A DNA stretch of 64,000 nt, from positions 21,326-85,325 of the forward strand of contig CANPWA010000010.1 in assembly GCA_947581865.1 (NCBI GenBank), given 5' to 3'. Each line of letters begins with the position of its first letter. Position 1 is the first letter of the stretch. The position numbers and the translations under genes were made by a program. Below are positions 8,112-17,700 of this stretch, piece after piece. The notes under the pieces were generated by a model. It ran no database searches. It had not been told where the DNA came from and saw nothing but the letters and a program-made list of their open reading frames with translations. This stretch comes from an uncultured Acetatifactor sp. Lineage in GTDB: Bacteria; Bacillota; Clostridia; Lachnospirales; Lachnospiraceae.

Positions 8112-10259
8112 TTATTTTTCTAATCCGTAGCCGCTTACTTTCCATTCACCGTTTTCGTTCACAAAGGTTACAGACAGGTATGTTAAACTATCTTCTCCCG
8201 GAACAATAAACGGCTTGGATAAGGTATATCTCTCAGAGTCTGACAGCTCACTGATACCGTCCAATCCGGCTATGCCTCTCATATCCATGGTTTCAGTTTC
8301 TTCCGAATTTCCGTACACATCTATATCGCCACTATAAGAAGCTGATAAAAACCCTTTTGCAGCTTCCGCATCGCCATGAAAATACGCCTGACAAAAATCC
8401 TCCATTCTCTGTCGCAGATTTTGCACTTCTTCGCTTTCTTTTGCTTCCTCGCTTTCTTCTGTTTCTCCACTCCCTTGCGTATCATCCGCAATTACAGCTT
8501 GAGATGTGACATCGTCATCTGCAGGATTGTCTTCTACTGCCGCGTTCGACAGGTAAGGCTTTCCCATAAGTTTGGTCTCCCAGCCGCCTCCCCAATAATC
8601 GCAGATCATCTGCATATCCTCAATGTACCAGCCATCCGGCGTATAGGAACACTCGATACATTTCACGCTTTCCGTCCATGAATCTACATAGGCAACAAAG
8701 CGCAGCATCACCTTTCCATCCTTTTCAAAGATATTCGCTCCCATCCCCTGAAAATCAAGGTTTTCCGGGTCAAAGCTGGTGGGCTGAGCCGTAGAGTAAT
8801 CATCATCGGGAATAAATTCTCCATCATAATCCTCCCAGCCTACCCACTTTAGTTCCAGATCCGGATTCTGGATAAAGTTGCTGGGATACTCCACAAGCAC
8901 AGGCTCTCCTGCTTCATTTTTTTCCACATGCAGGACGGAAGTCTCCCCTCCTCCATAGGTACTCCCCGTAGAGACCCTGTTCACAACAATATCCGGCAAA
9001 CCGTCCCCGTTCAGATCGCCCGTAACCAGATAAGAATCCCAGTAATCCGGATAATTGACCAGGGCAATATCGCCGTCATGGAATTTTGCAAGCACCTGGC
9101 TGTATGCGTAATCGCCGTCCACATTGTCCGTTACCAGCACTCGGTCCTCTGTTCCGTCTCCGTCTAAATCCGTCCTGATCTCTATACCTGTGTCGATCGG
9201 TACTTGACTGACAGCATAAACCTTTTTGCCGCTTTGAATATGAATTAGGCTCCCGGTCTGCAAAAGGGTCGCACAAGCCAACACAATCAGGAAAACACCT
9301 TTCTTTTTCCTGCCGTTTATGATGCTGTCGAATCTCCGCTTGATAAACTTCACTCCCTGCACATAACCGGTGGAAGCTGCGTTCCATTTACAGCTGCCCT
9401 TTGCAACCCATGACATGATCATATCGCTGTATTCTTTCCTGTACGCCCTGTCTTCGCCTGCTACAACAGCTTCATCGCAGCATATTTCAATCTCCTGCTC
9501 CGCCGCCTTTCTAAGCACCCATATAAAAGGATTGAACCAATGAATGATATTGACGCACACAAAAAGCAGCTTCCATAAAATATCCTTTTGTTTGCAGTGC
9601 AGGAGTTCATGTTTTAAGATAAAACGAAGTTCCCGCTCGTCGGAAATATCGTCCGGCAGTACAATGGTATTCTGCAATACGCCCATTGTGAAAGGTCCTA
9701 TAGTGGAATCCTGCAGAATAAATAACCGGGGAAACGCTTTTATTTTATATCGATCCACTTCTTCTTTCAAAATCTTCAGAGTCATTATATTCCAGCATTC
9801 TTGTCCCCGGCGCATTATGCTCCGCTTCCATATCCAATAGCCTGCCGCATAATAAACCACTAAAGCGGCAGCTGCACAGACCCAAAGGACAAAAAGCATA
9901 TCTGTAGCGGTAAGCTCCCTTTTTGTACTGCCTGAGACGATGGGATTTCTAGTTTCCTGGTATTCGTCAGGAGCCGTTTGAGAGACATTTTCAGCAGATC
10001 CGCTCTGCGCATCGGTGCTCTCTGTATACATTGTATCCCCTCTTCTAAGCACCACATTGGGAACCTCCACACGGTATCCCAGCGCAGAAGCGGGAAAGCG
10101 AAAGGGTATCAGGCAGCAGACGGCAATCAGACACCATATGACCTTTTTGCATTTGGCTCCATACTGTTTTCCGCAAAAGGAAAAGATCAGAAGAAAGACG
10201 GCGGTACATATGCCGGCTATGACTGACGTATTGACGAGTGCAATCATAAATTCTCTCAT
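8112..10259 (-). CDS. BlaR1/MecR1-like M56 membrane metalloprotease with FG-GAP-like ectodomain
   Basis: 715 residues. Residues 1-340 are a BlaR1-type M56 protease: hydrophobic segments near 7-30, 38-52, 120-142, 230-248 and 322-340, and the zinc motif HELLH at 217-221 with a downstream ECCDEAV. Instead of the penicillin-binding sensor of classical BlaR1, the extracellular part (350-530) has two calcium-loop repeats, DLDGDGTEDRVLV and DLNGDGLPDIVVN, of the FG-GAP/VCBS kind. A polar linker (about 590-610) leads to the 105-residue domain shared with the downstream lipoprotein. In the family, signal sensing triggers cleavage of the BlaI repressor. Its ATG overlaps the blaI stop (ATGA). The inducing signal is unknown and need not be a beta-lactam. 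Confidence 0.88.
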   Translation of the reverse strand: MREFMIALVNTSVIAGICTAVFLLIFSFCGKQYGAKCKKVIWCLIAVCCLIPFRFPASALGYRVEVPNVVLRRGDTMYTESTDAQSGSAENVSQTAPDEYQETRNPIVSGSTKRELTATDMLFVLWVCAAAALVVYYAAGYWIWKRSIMRRGQECWNIMTLKILKEEVDRYKIKAFPRLFILQDSTIGPFTMGVLQNTIVLPDDISDERELRFILKHELLHCKQKDILWKLLFVCVNIIHWFNPFIWVLRKAAEQEIEICCDEAVVAGEDRAYRKEYSDMIMSWVAKGSCKWNAASTGYVQGVKFIKRRFDSIINGRKKKGVFLIVLACATLLQTGSLIHIQSGKKVYAVSQVPIDTGIEIRTDLDGDGTEDRVLVTDNVDGDYAYSQVLAKFHDGDIALVNYPDYWDSYLVTGDLNGDGLPDIVVNRVSTGSTYGGGETSVLHVEKNEAGEPVLVEYPSNFIQNPDLELKWVGWEDYDGEFIPDDDYSTAQPTSFDPENLDFQGMGANIFEKDGKVMLRFVAYVDSWTESVKCIECSYTPDGWYIEDMQMICDYWGGGWETKLMGKPYLSNAAVEDNPADDDVTSQAVIADDTQGSGETEESEEAKESEEVQNLRQRMEDFCQAYFHGDAEAAKGFLSASYSGDIDVYGNSEETETMDMRGIAGLDGISELSDSERYTLSKPFIVPGEDSLTYLSVTFVNENGEWKVSGYGLEK

Positions 10260-10636
10260 GTTTCATCCCTTCTTTCCAAAGAATCCAAGTATTCCCTCAG
10301 TTCGGCAATTTCTTTCTGGGAAATGGTATTGGTCTTACAAAGCTGGGCGATCATCTTTGCGGCAGAATTATCATACAGCTTCTCCAAAAGAGTCCTGCTT
10401 TCCTGTACCTGATACTCCTTTTGGGAAATCAGCGCAGAATAATAGTTCGTACGTGTGCTCCTATCGCAGGATACATACCCCTTGTCTACCATTCTTGCCA
10501 GAAAGGTCATTAGTGCTGCAAGCTTCCAGTCATACTTACCTTTCAGTCCCGTCAGTATCTCATTGGAGGTCATGGGTGTGTCCCGTTCCCACAAAACTTT
10601 TATGATCTCAAATTCTGAATCTGATAATTTTTTCAT
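10256..10636 (-). CDS. blaI: BlaI/MecI family transcriptional repressor
   Basis: 126 residues from MKKLSDSEFEIIKVLWERD. The winged helix-turn-helix is in residues 1-80 (TSNEILTGL, KLAALMTFLARMVDKGYV), and the C-terminal helices for dimerisation follow. The proteolysis-sensitive region is around residues 95-105. The reading frame is open upstream but the AT-rich upstream sequence is promoter, and the ATG at 10634-10636 has AGGA and GGAG sites nearby. Start of blaR1 overlaps its stop. It should repress its own operon through the dyad in the promoter. Confidence 0.92.
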   Translation of the reverse strand: MKKLSDSEFEIIKVLWERDTPMTSNEILTGLKGKYDWKLAALMTFLARMVDKGYVSCDRSTRTNYYSALISQKEYQVQESRTLLEKLYDNSAAKMIAQLCKTNTISQKEIAELREYLDSLERRDET

Positions 10637-10675
10637 GCTAATCCTATTTCTCCTTTCATTAACTTTTATGTTTAT

Positions 10676-10704
10676 ATTATACATTATGTTAATGTTTATG
10701 TCAA
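10676..10704 (-). promoter_or_regulatory. consensus promoter and probable BlaI operator
   Basis: TTGACA (10699-10704), 17-base spacer, TATAAT (10676-10681) on the minus strand, a fully consensus sigma-A promoter. The spacer and flanks contain ACATTA/TAATGT half sites, with ACATAATGT centred between the boxes, like the ACA/TGT dyads bound by BlaI and MecI. The arrangement fits strong transcription kept off by the repressor. Confidence 0.82.
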
Positions 10705-10817
10705 TGTTAATTTTGAGAATCGCACAATTTCTTAATAACACTTTATTGCTTAGGAAATTACCTGCGCAATAATTATTTGAACAGGTAATGATAACAGAAA
10801 TGTGTGAATTTAAAATC

Positions 10818-10842
10818 AGAGAGGCAATCATCTTGCCCCTCT
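10818..10842 (-). terminator. hairpin overlapping a relaxase-like gene end
   Basis: Ten-bp stem (10833-10842 with 10818-10827, one G-U) around a 5-base loop containing the stop codon at 10828, followed on the minus strand by GATTTTAAATT. A weak intrinsic terminator. Confidence 0.45.
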
Positions 10843-11034
10843 GTCTTTCTTCCGAATTTCTTGCTGCCTGTAATTCTCCCGCTGCTCCAGTGATGTTTTC
10901 AGCCGTTCCCGGATGCTCTTTCCGACTTTCTTTGAATTGCCCTCTCCATAGCAATCCTTCCACTCGGACATATCTTTCTGACAGGCAGCGTAAACCTCTT
11001 GAAATTTGTGGCAGATCCTGTAAAATTCCCGCAT
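10828..11034 (-). pseudogene. possible C-terminal remnant of a MobA/MobL-type relaxase
   Basis: 68 codons from an internal ATG; the frame is open upstream to about 11110 (ILKKYGYKN before the ATG). It reads MREFYRICHKFQEVYAACQ, then EWKDCYGEGN, then SIRERLKTSLEQRENYRQQ and ends KKDRGAR. This charged helical tail with a DRGAR-like end resembles, from memory, the C-termini of mobilisation relaxases of clostridial elements. No catalytic part is present. It sits with other fragments between blaI and the YitT gene, so I treat it as debris of a former mobile element. Confidence 0.35.
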
Positions 11035-11079
11035 ATTCTTATATCCGTACTTTTTGAGAATTTCCTGTATCGAGGAGAG

Positions 11080-11237
11080 GATACATATGAAAAATAACGT
11101 GAACGGTAAGCACTATTGATGTTCGGAATGATTTTGAAACTTGTCAGTATTGCAGTGACGGTCATCAGCATCATCGTCACGATAATCAGTATCCAGCAAA
11201 CCAGAAAATTTTTTCTGCGCAGGATTCCGTAAGATAC
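11080..11237 (-). other. membrane-segment fragment, no intact gene
   Basis: A reading frame on the minus strand spells a single strong hydrophobic segment (RRKNFLVCWILIIVTMMLMTV) followed by a few polar residues before frames close. There is no start with a good ribosome site. It looks like the N-terminal piece of a lost membrane protein. Confidence 0.25.
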
Positions 11238-11483
11238 TTACACAAAGAATGCAAACACGACCGCAAGGGATATTGCGTTTCCGAGAATGTGCGAAAAGGC
11301 GCTGATAACGCAATTGCCCGATTTATGATAAATTACCGAGAAGATCTTCATTCCCTTCCCAAGGAAAAATTCCCGATATGCGATTTCTTCACCAAATGCC
11401 GCAGTGATGACCTGACCTGGCAGCAGCGCCCAGGCAATCACACTCGGCTTTTTAATATCCTCCACGATAGTATTAAAACGCAA
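11238..11483 (-). pseudogene. remnant of a CPBP (CAAX/Abi) intramembrane protease
   Basis: 81 codons. GEEIAYREFFLGK matches the EExxxR motif of CPBP proteases, and SHILGNAISLAVVF matches the HxxxN motif near their C-terminus. In intact proteins these are about 60 residues apart with another His motif between them; here only about 25 residues separate them and the N-terminal membrane helices are missing. The piece is therefore a shortened, probably inactive remnant. Family members process peptides or confer bacteriocin immunity. Confidence 0.5.
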
Positions 11484-11552
11484 ACCCGATTCGGAGTTCT
11501 TTACTTTGCTGACAGTTTCCCTCTGCCTGCCTTCTGCTGCACTTTCTCTGGA

Positions 11553-12452
11553 TCACAGCTTCTCGCTGAACAGATTTTTATACCCCTCACCGTAGATCTC
11601 TGTGGCGCGGGTCACGATCATGAACGCCATGGGATCCTCCTGCCGGACGATTTCTTCCGCCCTGGAGGAAAGATTCTTTTTGATGACGCACAGGATGACA
11701 TTCTTTTCTTTTCCGCTGTATGCGCCGCTCCCGTTCACATAAGTGACGCCGATGTTGAGCTCCTCCAGAATACGTCCGGCGATTTCTCCGGGATGATCAC
11801 TGATGATATAGATCAGCTTTGCACTGTCCCTGCCGTACAGCACCAGATCCATCACCACGGAAGTGATGAAAATCGCCAGCCCGGAGTATAGTCCCCGCTC
11901 CAGATTGCGGAATAAAAGAGTTGCCGCGCCCACCACCACGGCATCCAGCGCTAAAAACAGCGTCCCCGTTTTCATATAAGGCATTTTCACCCGCAGAAGC
12001 TTGATGATGATGTCCATGCCGCCTGTGGTGGAACCCGCCTTGAACACCAGCCCCATCCCCACCGCGATCAACGCGCCGCCCGCCACCGCCGCCAGAAACA
12101 GATCCTGCGTCAGAGAGCCGTACAGGGCAAAGAGATTGGTAAAAATTGAAGTGAGCACTGTGCAATAGATGGTGGAAATAATAAACCTGAGACCAAATCT
12201 GCACATTCCCACCGCCAGGATGGGAATGTTTAACAAAAGGATCAATGTACCCGTCTCCAGAGGAATGATTCTGTTCAGAATGACGGAAATTCCCGTCACC
12301 CCGCCCGGAGCCAGGGAATTGGGATCCAGAAACAGACTGACGCCCGCCGAGTAAACAGCGGCGGCAGCCGTCATCACCAGATAGTCTGCCGCCCGTCTCG
12401 CGGGCGTTTTCCTGCTGTCATGAACCTGCGCAGCTAAATTTTTTTCTTCCAT
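11553..12452 (-). CDS. YitT family membrane protein (DUF161/DUF2179)
   Basis: About 299 residues. Five or so hydrophobic segments in residues 20-215 form the YitT_membrane region (SLFLDPNSLAPGGVTGISVI, GSTTGGMDIIIKLL), and the C-terminal 80 residues (LIYIISDHPGEIAGRILEEL, GKEKNVILCVI) are the cytoplasmic DUF2179 domain. Function of the family is not established; some members are linked to transport or stress. The ATG at 12450-12452 is favoured over a GTG three codons upstream because of the AGG site spacing. It follows the threonine dehydratase gene by about 60 bases. Confidence 0.9.
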   Translation of the reverse strand: MEEKNLAAQVHDSRKTPARRAADYLVMTAAAAVYSAGVSLFLDPNSLAPGGVTGISVILNRIIPLETGTLILLLNIPILAVGMCRFGLRFIISTIYCTVLTSIFTNLFALYGSLTQDLFLAAVAGGALIAVGMGLVFKAGSTTGGMDIIIKLLRVKMPYMKTGTLFLALDAVVVGAATLLFRNLERGLYSGLAIFITSVVMDLVLYGRDSAKLIYIISDHPGEIAGRILEELNIGVTYVNGSGAYSGKEKNVILCVIKKNLSSRAEEIVRQEDPMAFMIVTRATEIYGEGYKNLFSEKL

Positions 12453-12515
12453 TTTCCACACACCTGCCTTTTTTGCTTAGTGTGTGAAATTTTTCCGGAT
12501 CCATTCCAAAAAGCA

Positions 12516-13739
12516 TTAAATATTGGTGCGCACCAGCTTGGGCTTGTATCCTTCTTTCTCCAGAGCATTGATGATCTGTTTCTTGTGCTCCGTTCCGAAC
12601 GCCTCCAAAGTGATGCGGAGCTCCACCGCCGCGTTGCGGTTGATGGAGACAAACTGATTGTGTTCCAGCTTGATGACATTTCCGCTCACATTTGCGATGA
12701 TCCCGGACACCCTGCAGAGTTCTCCGGGCTTGTCCGGAAGCAGCACGGACACGGTAAAGATTCTGTCACGCATGATGAGCCCCTGCTGTACCACAGAGGA
12801 CATGGTGATCACGTCCATGTTTCCGCCGCTTAAGATGGAGACCACCTTTCTGCCCTTGTCCTTTAAATGCTTTAAAGCCGCGACGGTGAGCAGCCCGGAG
12901 TTCTCCACCACCATCTTATGATTCTCCACCATATCGAGGAATGCCACCACCAGCTCTTCGTCCTCCACGGTGATGATGTCGTCCAGATTCGCCTGCAGAT
13001 AGGGAAAAAGTTTCTCCCCGGGAGTCTTCACCGCGGTGCCGTCGGCGATGGTGTTGACGCCGGGCAGGGTGGTCACTTTTCCGTTCTTTAAAGATTCCTG
13101 CATACAGTTTGCCCCCGCGGGCTCCACGCCGATGACCTTGATCTTGGGGTTTAAGAGTTTTGCCAGCACGGACACTCCCGTGGCGAGCCCGCCGCCGCCG
13201 ATGGGAACCAGGATATAGTCCACCAGGGGAAGCTCCTTGAAGATTTCCATGGCGATGGTTCCCTGACCTGTGGCCACCGTCAGGTCGTCAAAGGGATGGA
13301 TGAAGGTATAACCGTGCTCCTGTGCCAGCTCATACGCCTTGGCACAGGCTTCGTCATAGACATCCCCGCACAGCACTACCTCCGCGCCGTAGCTCTTGGT
13401 GCGGTTTACCTTCATCAGAGGTGTGGTGGTAGGCATGACGATGGTCGCCTTCGCTCCATAACACTGCGCCGCATAGGCAACGCCCTGGGCGTGGTTGCCG
13501 GCGGAAGCGGTGATCAGCCCTTTTGCACGCTCTTCCTTTGTCAGGGTGCTGATCTTGTAATAGGCTCCCCTCAGCTTGTACGCTCCGGTAAACTGCATGT
13601 TCTCGGGTTTTAAATATACCTTGTTTCCGGTCTGTCTGCTGAAATAATCGCTGTAGACCAGCTTGGTCTCCGAGGTCACCTTTTTTACGGTCTCGCTTGC
13701 CTCCTCAAATTTGCTCAGTGTCAACATTTGTTCTTCCAT
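12516..13739 (-). CDS. ilvA: threonine ammonia-lyase (threonine dehydratase) with C-terminal ACT domain
   Basis: A PLP enzyme that deaminates L-threonine to 2-oxobutanoate. The PLP lysine is in TGAYKLRGAYYK (Lys about 55), and the phosphate-binding glycine loop is GGGGLATG. The last 75 residues (TVSVLLPDKPGELCRVSGII) are an ACT domain. At about 407 residues it resembles the shorter biodegradative/TdcB-like form with one ACT domain rather than the long IlvA. I chose the ATG at 13737-13739, with GGAG six bases upstream. A longer frame overlaps the end of ftsY. Whether it serves isoleucine synthesis or threonine breakdown cannot be decided here. Confidence 0.92.
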   Translation of the reverse strand: MEEQMLTLSKFEEASETVKKVTSETKLVYSDYFSRQTGNKVYLKPENMQFTGAYKLRGAYYKISTLTKEERAKGLITASAGNHAQGVAYAAQCYGAKATIVMPTTTPLMKVNRTKSYGAEVVLCGDVYDEACAKAYELAQEHGYTFIHPFDDLTVATGQGTIAMEIFKELPLVDYILVPIGGGGLATGVSVLAKLLNPKIKVIGVEPAGANCMQESLKNGKVTTLPGVNTIADGTAVKTPGEKLFPYLQANLDDIITVEDEELVVAFLDMVENHKMVVENSGLLTVAALKHLKDKGRKVVSILSGGNMDVITMSSVVQQGLIMRDRIFTVSVLLPDKPGELCRVSGIIANVSGNVIKLEHNQFVSINRNAAVELRITLEAFGTEHKKQIINALEKEGYKPKLVRTNI

Positions 13740-13782
13740 GCTTCGCTCCAATCTGTCCGTCTTCCCGGGCTGCCTGTCTCTT

Positions 13783-14706
13783 TTATACATCAAACAATGC
13801 GTTCACAAACTCTTCCGGATCAAATTTCTGCAGATCCTCCATGGACTCTCCCACGCCGATATATTTCACCGGCACATTCAGCTCGGACTGGATCGCCACA
13901 GCGATGCCGCCCTTTGCCGTGCCGTCCATCTTGGTGAGTATGATGCCCGAAAGATCCGTCACGTCTCCGAACTCCCTGGCCTGTACCAGCGCGTTCTGCC
14001 CGGTAGTGCCGTCCAATACGATCAAATTCTCCCGGTGCGCGCCGGGGAACTCCCTGTCAATGATCCGGTTCATCTTCCGCAGCTCTTCCATGAGATTCTT
14101 TTTGTTGTGGAGTCTGCCCGCCGTGTCGATCAGAAGTACATCCACTCCCCTCGCCCTGGCGGCGCTCACCGCGTCAAACACCACACTGGCGGGATCCGCC
14201 CCTTCTTTGCCTCCGATCATGGGGACATCCGCGCGCCTGGCCCACTCCGCGAGCTGGTCGCCCGCCGCCGCCCGGAAGGTGTCCGCCGCGGCGATCAAAA
14301 CTTTCCTCCCCTGCGCTTTAAGTCTGCCTGCCAGTTTGCCCACGGAGGTCGTCTTGCCCACCCCGTTGACGCCGATCACCATGACGATGGACTGACGGTT
14401 CTCAAACTCATACGCCGTCTCCTCCACCCGCATCTGCTCCTTGATGCTGTCCACCAGAAGCTGCCTGCAGTCCGCAGGCTCCTTGATATGCTGCTCCCGC
14501 ACCTGTTCCCGGAGTCTTTCAAGGATCTGGGCGGTGGCGTTCACGCCCAGATCTCCCATGATGAGAATTTCCTCAAGCTCCTCATAGAACTCTTCATCTA
14601 TGGAGGAGAATCCGCTGAAGACCGAATCAATCCCCCGGACGATATTATCCCGGGTCTTGGTCAGCCCTTCCTTTAATCTGGCAAAAAACCCTTTCTTTTC
14701 TTCCAT
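13783..14706 (-). CDS. ftsY: signal recognition particle receptor FtsY
   Basis: About 307 residues. This is the membrane-associated GTPase that docks SRP-ribosome complexes at SecYEG. It has a short N-terminal basic/helical region instead of the long acidic A domain, then NG domain with [45 protein letters not shown] and the closing GVGE..DLQKFDP. ATG at 14704-14706 is preceded by GGAG; an alternative ATG four codons earlier has no good site. It directly follows smc, a standard arrangement. Confidence 0.96.
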   Translation of the reverse strand: MEEKKGFFARLKEGLTKTRDNIVRGIDSVFSGFSSIDEEFYEELEEILIMGDLGVNATAQILERLREQVREQHIKEPADCRQLLVDSIKEQMRVEETAYEFENRQSIVMVIGVNGVGKTTSVGKLAGRLKAQGRKVLIAAADTFRAAAGDQLAEWARRADVPMIGGKEGADPASVVFDAVSAARARGVDVLLIDTAGRLHNKKNLMEELRKMNRIIDREFPGAHRENLIVLDGTTGQNALVQAREFGDVTDLSGIILTKMDGTAKGGIAVAIQSELNVPVKYIGVGESMEDLQKFDPEEFVNALFDV

Positions 14707-14760
14707 CCTAATCTCCATTCCGAAGCGTCTGCGCGACCAGACTTCCTCTCATATACTGCG

Positions 14761-17700
14761 CTAGTCCTCCAGCTCCTTGTCGATGAGATTGACGCTCACC
14801 AGAGTGGAGACGCCCTTCTCCTGCATGGTGATCCCGTAGAGCCTGTCCACCTGTTCCATGGTGCCCCTTCTGTGGGTGATGACGATAAACTGTGTGTTCT
14901 GGGTCAGTTTATGTAAATATTTTGCGAAGCGTCCCACGTTGGAATCGTCCAGAGCGGCCTCGATCTCATCCAGCAGACAAAACGGCGATGGCTTCAGATT
15001 CTGAATGGCAAAAAGCAGCGCGATCGCCGTCAGCGCTTTCTCTCCTCCGGAGAGCTGCATCATATTCTGCAGCTTCTTTCCGGGCGGCTGCGCGATGATG
15101 CGGATGCCCGCCTCCAGAATGTCTTCGTCCTCCATGAGCTCCAGCGTACCCTTTCCTCCGCCGAAAAGCTCCTTGAACACCTTGTCAAACTCTCTGGTAA
15201 TGTCCGCGAACTTCTCCGTAAACTGCCTGCGCATGGCGGTGTCCAGCTCCTCGATAATACCCTCCAGCGTCTTCTCGGCCTCCACCAGATCGTCATGCTG
15301 TGTCTTTAAAAACGTATATCTCTCCATGAGATTCTTGTAATCCTCGATGGCATTGACATTGACGTCCCCCAGCCGTTTGATCTGATCCCGGAGCTCCGCC
15401 ACATCCCTCTTCATCACCGTGAGATTGATCAGCGTCTCGTCCCGCATGGAAGAGGCATCACTCAAAGTGATCTCGTACTCGTTCCACATATAGTTGATCT
15501 GGGCGGTGACGGTCTCCTCCAGCTTCTCCTTTTGGGCGTTTAAGCGGTAGACCTCCTTGTCCAGCGCAGCCATGCGCTGGGAGAGCTCCTCCCGGCTCTT
15601 GAAGAAGTTTTTCTGGCTTGCCGTCAGCTCCTCCCGGCGCTCAATGTCATCCTTCAGCTTCCGCTCGGATTCGGTCTGGGCTTCGTGGGAGGCAGAGATG
15701 GTCTTTTGGATCTCGGCGATATTGTTCTGCTTCTCCTCCACTGCCCGGGCATTGTCCTCCAGGGCCTGAAGAATTTCATAAAGCTCTGCCTGATACCGCT
15801 CCATTTCCCCGTTGATACGCTCCACATTGGTCTGCTGGAAGCTCTGTGTCTGGAGCATTTTTTCCACCTTCAGATCCCACTCCGCAACCTGGACCGCCGC
15901 CTCGGACTCCTGTTCCCGTTTCTCCTCCACCTGTCTCTGGAAGAGAAGGATCTGTTCCTGTGTGGTCTTCTCTAATTGCTCGCTGTCCGCAAGCTCCCTG
16001 CGTATGGATTCCTTGTCGCTCTGAATCTCCCGGATCCGGGTCTCAATGTCCTGTTCCTCCTGGCGAAGGCTCTGGGTGCCCTCCATCTCCTCCTCCATGC
16101 GCTCTCTTGCCTGGGCGATGTTGAGCCGCGCCGTATTCTGTTCTATGGATTTGCGCTGGATATCCGCCTTCAGGCTCTCCAGCTCCATGCGCAGCTTATT
16201 CCTGCCTGCCTTGGTGTCCGCGATCTTTTGATTGGTATCGTCCACCAGGGCGAGAAGTTTCCTGACATTCTTTTCCAGTTCATCGATCTCACGGCGTCTG
16301 CCCAAAAGATTGCTGTTGTTCTTAAACGCTCCGCCGCTGATGGCTCCGCCGGGCACCAAGAGCTCTCCCTCCAAAGTTACCATGCGGATACCGTAATCGT
16401 ATTTTCTCGCGATCTTCACCGCGTTATCCACATTGTCCACCACCACAATGCGCCCAAGCATCGCCCTGGCGACATTGCGGTATTTCTCTTCGATCTCCAC
16501 CAGCTCATCCGCCATGCCGATGACGCCCTTCTCCTTCAGGGATTCCGGATTTTTGAATTCCTGGGGACTGGTGATGCTGGTCAGGGGGAGAAATGTGGCG
16601 CGTCCAAGACGATTCTGTTTTAAATATTGTATCATCTTCTTGGCGGTGTCCTCGTCATCGGTGACGATATTCTGAATATTGCCTCCCAGCGCGGTCTCAA
16701 TGGCGGTCTCATACTTTTTGTCCACCTTGATGATATCCGCCACCACACCGATGATCCCCTTCTCCCGTTCCTTCTGTTCCATAACCTTCTTGACGCTGCC
16801 GCCATATCCTTCATAGCGCTCGGTCAGGTTGGTCAGCGCCTCCAGCTTGGACTGCTCCATGTGATATGCCGCCTGCGTCTCCCGCAGCTTCGCGTCCAGA
16901 TCGGTCAGGTGCACGCGGATGTCTCCCAGCTGCAGATTCACCTCCGCCTCCCGTCCGTTCATCCTGCCGATCTCGGCGGTGATCTCCTCAAAGGTCGTCT
17001 CGAGCTGCTTTAACCGCTCCTGACGCGCCGCCTCGTCGGACTTGGCGCGCAGGAGTTTTGAGTTCAGCTCTGCCCTGCGGATATTGACCTGTTCCATCAT
17101 GGTGTCAAAACGTCCCATCTGAGACTTGATGGTGGCGCGCTGGTTCAGCTCACCGATGATGACATTCTTTCCCTCCTCAATGCGTCCGTTGAGCTCCTCG
17201 ATCTCACCCTGTATCTTTTCTAACGCCGCTCTCACATCCGCGGCAGTGCCGGAAAGCTCCTGCACCTGTGAGTCAATTTCCTGTTTTTCCTGCAAAATAC
17301 CCTGCTTTTCCCGACTGCGGAGTTCAATTTCCTCCTGCAGCGCGCTCTTTCGGTTATTCAGATGCTCTCCGCTGCCCCGGGCAGAATTGATCTGCTCCTT
17401 CAGGACATTGATCTCTCCCTCCAGCCTGCCGCGCAGAAGCCCCGTGTCCGTCAGATTGCTCCGCGCCGCCTCGATAGCCTGCTCCAGGGTCTCCAGCTCT
17501 CCCTGGACGCGCTCATATTCCTCCTTGATATGTTCATACTCACCGGTGGTCTCCTGCAAATCCTGCCCGGCGATACCACATTTTTGCTCCAGTTCCTCCA
17601 ACTGCTCCCGGATCCGTCTGTTTTCCAGTAAAAATACATTGACATCCAGCGTCTTTAGCTGTTCTTTTTTCTTTAAATAGATCTTTGCCTTCTCCGCCTG

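Noticed and set aside
13663..14676. 337-codon plus-strand frame opposite ftsY
   Set aside because: It mirrors ftsY/ilvA, is rich in His/Pro/Arg as shadow frames are, and has no start signal.
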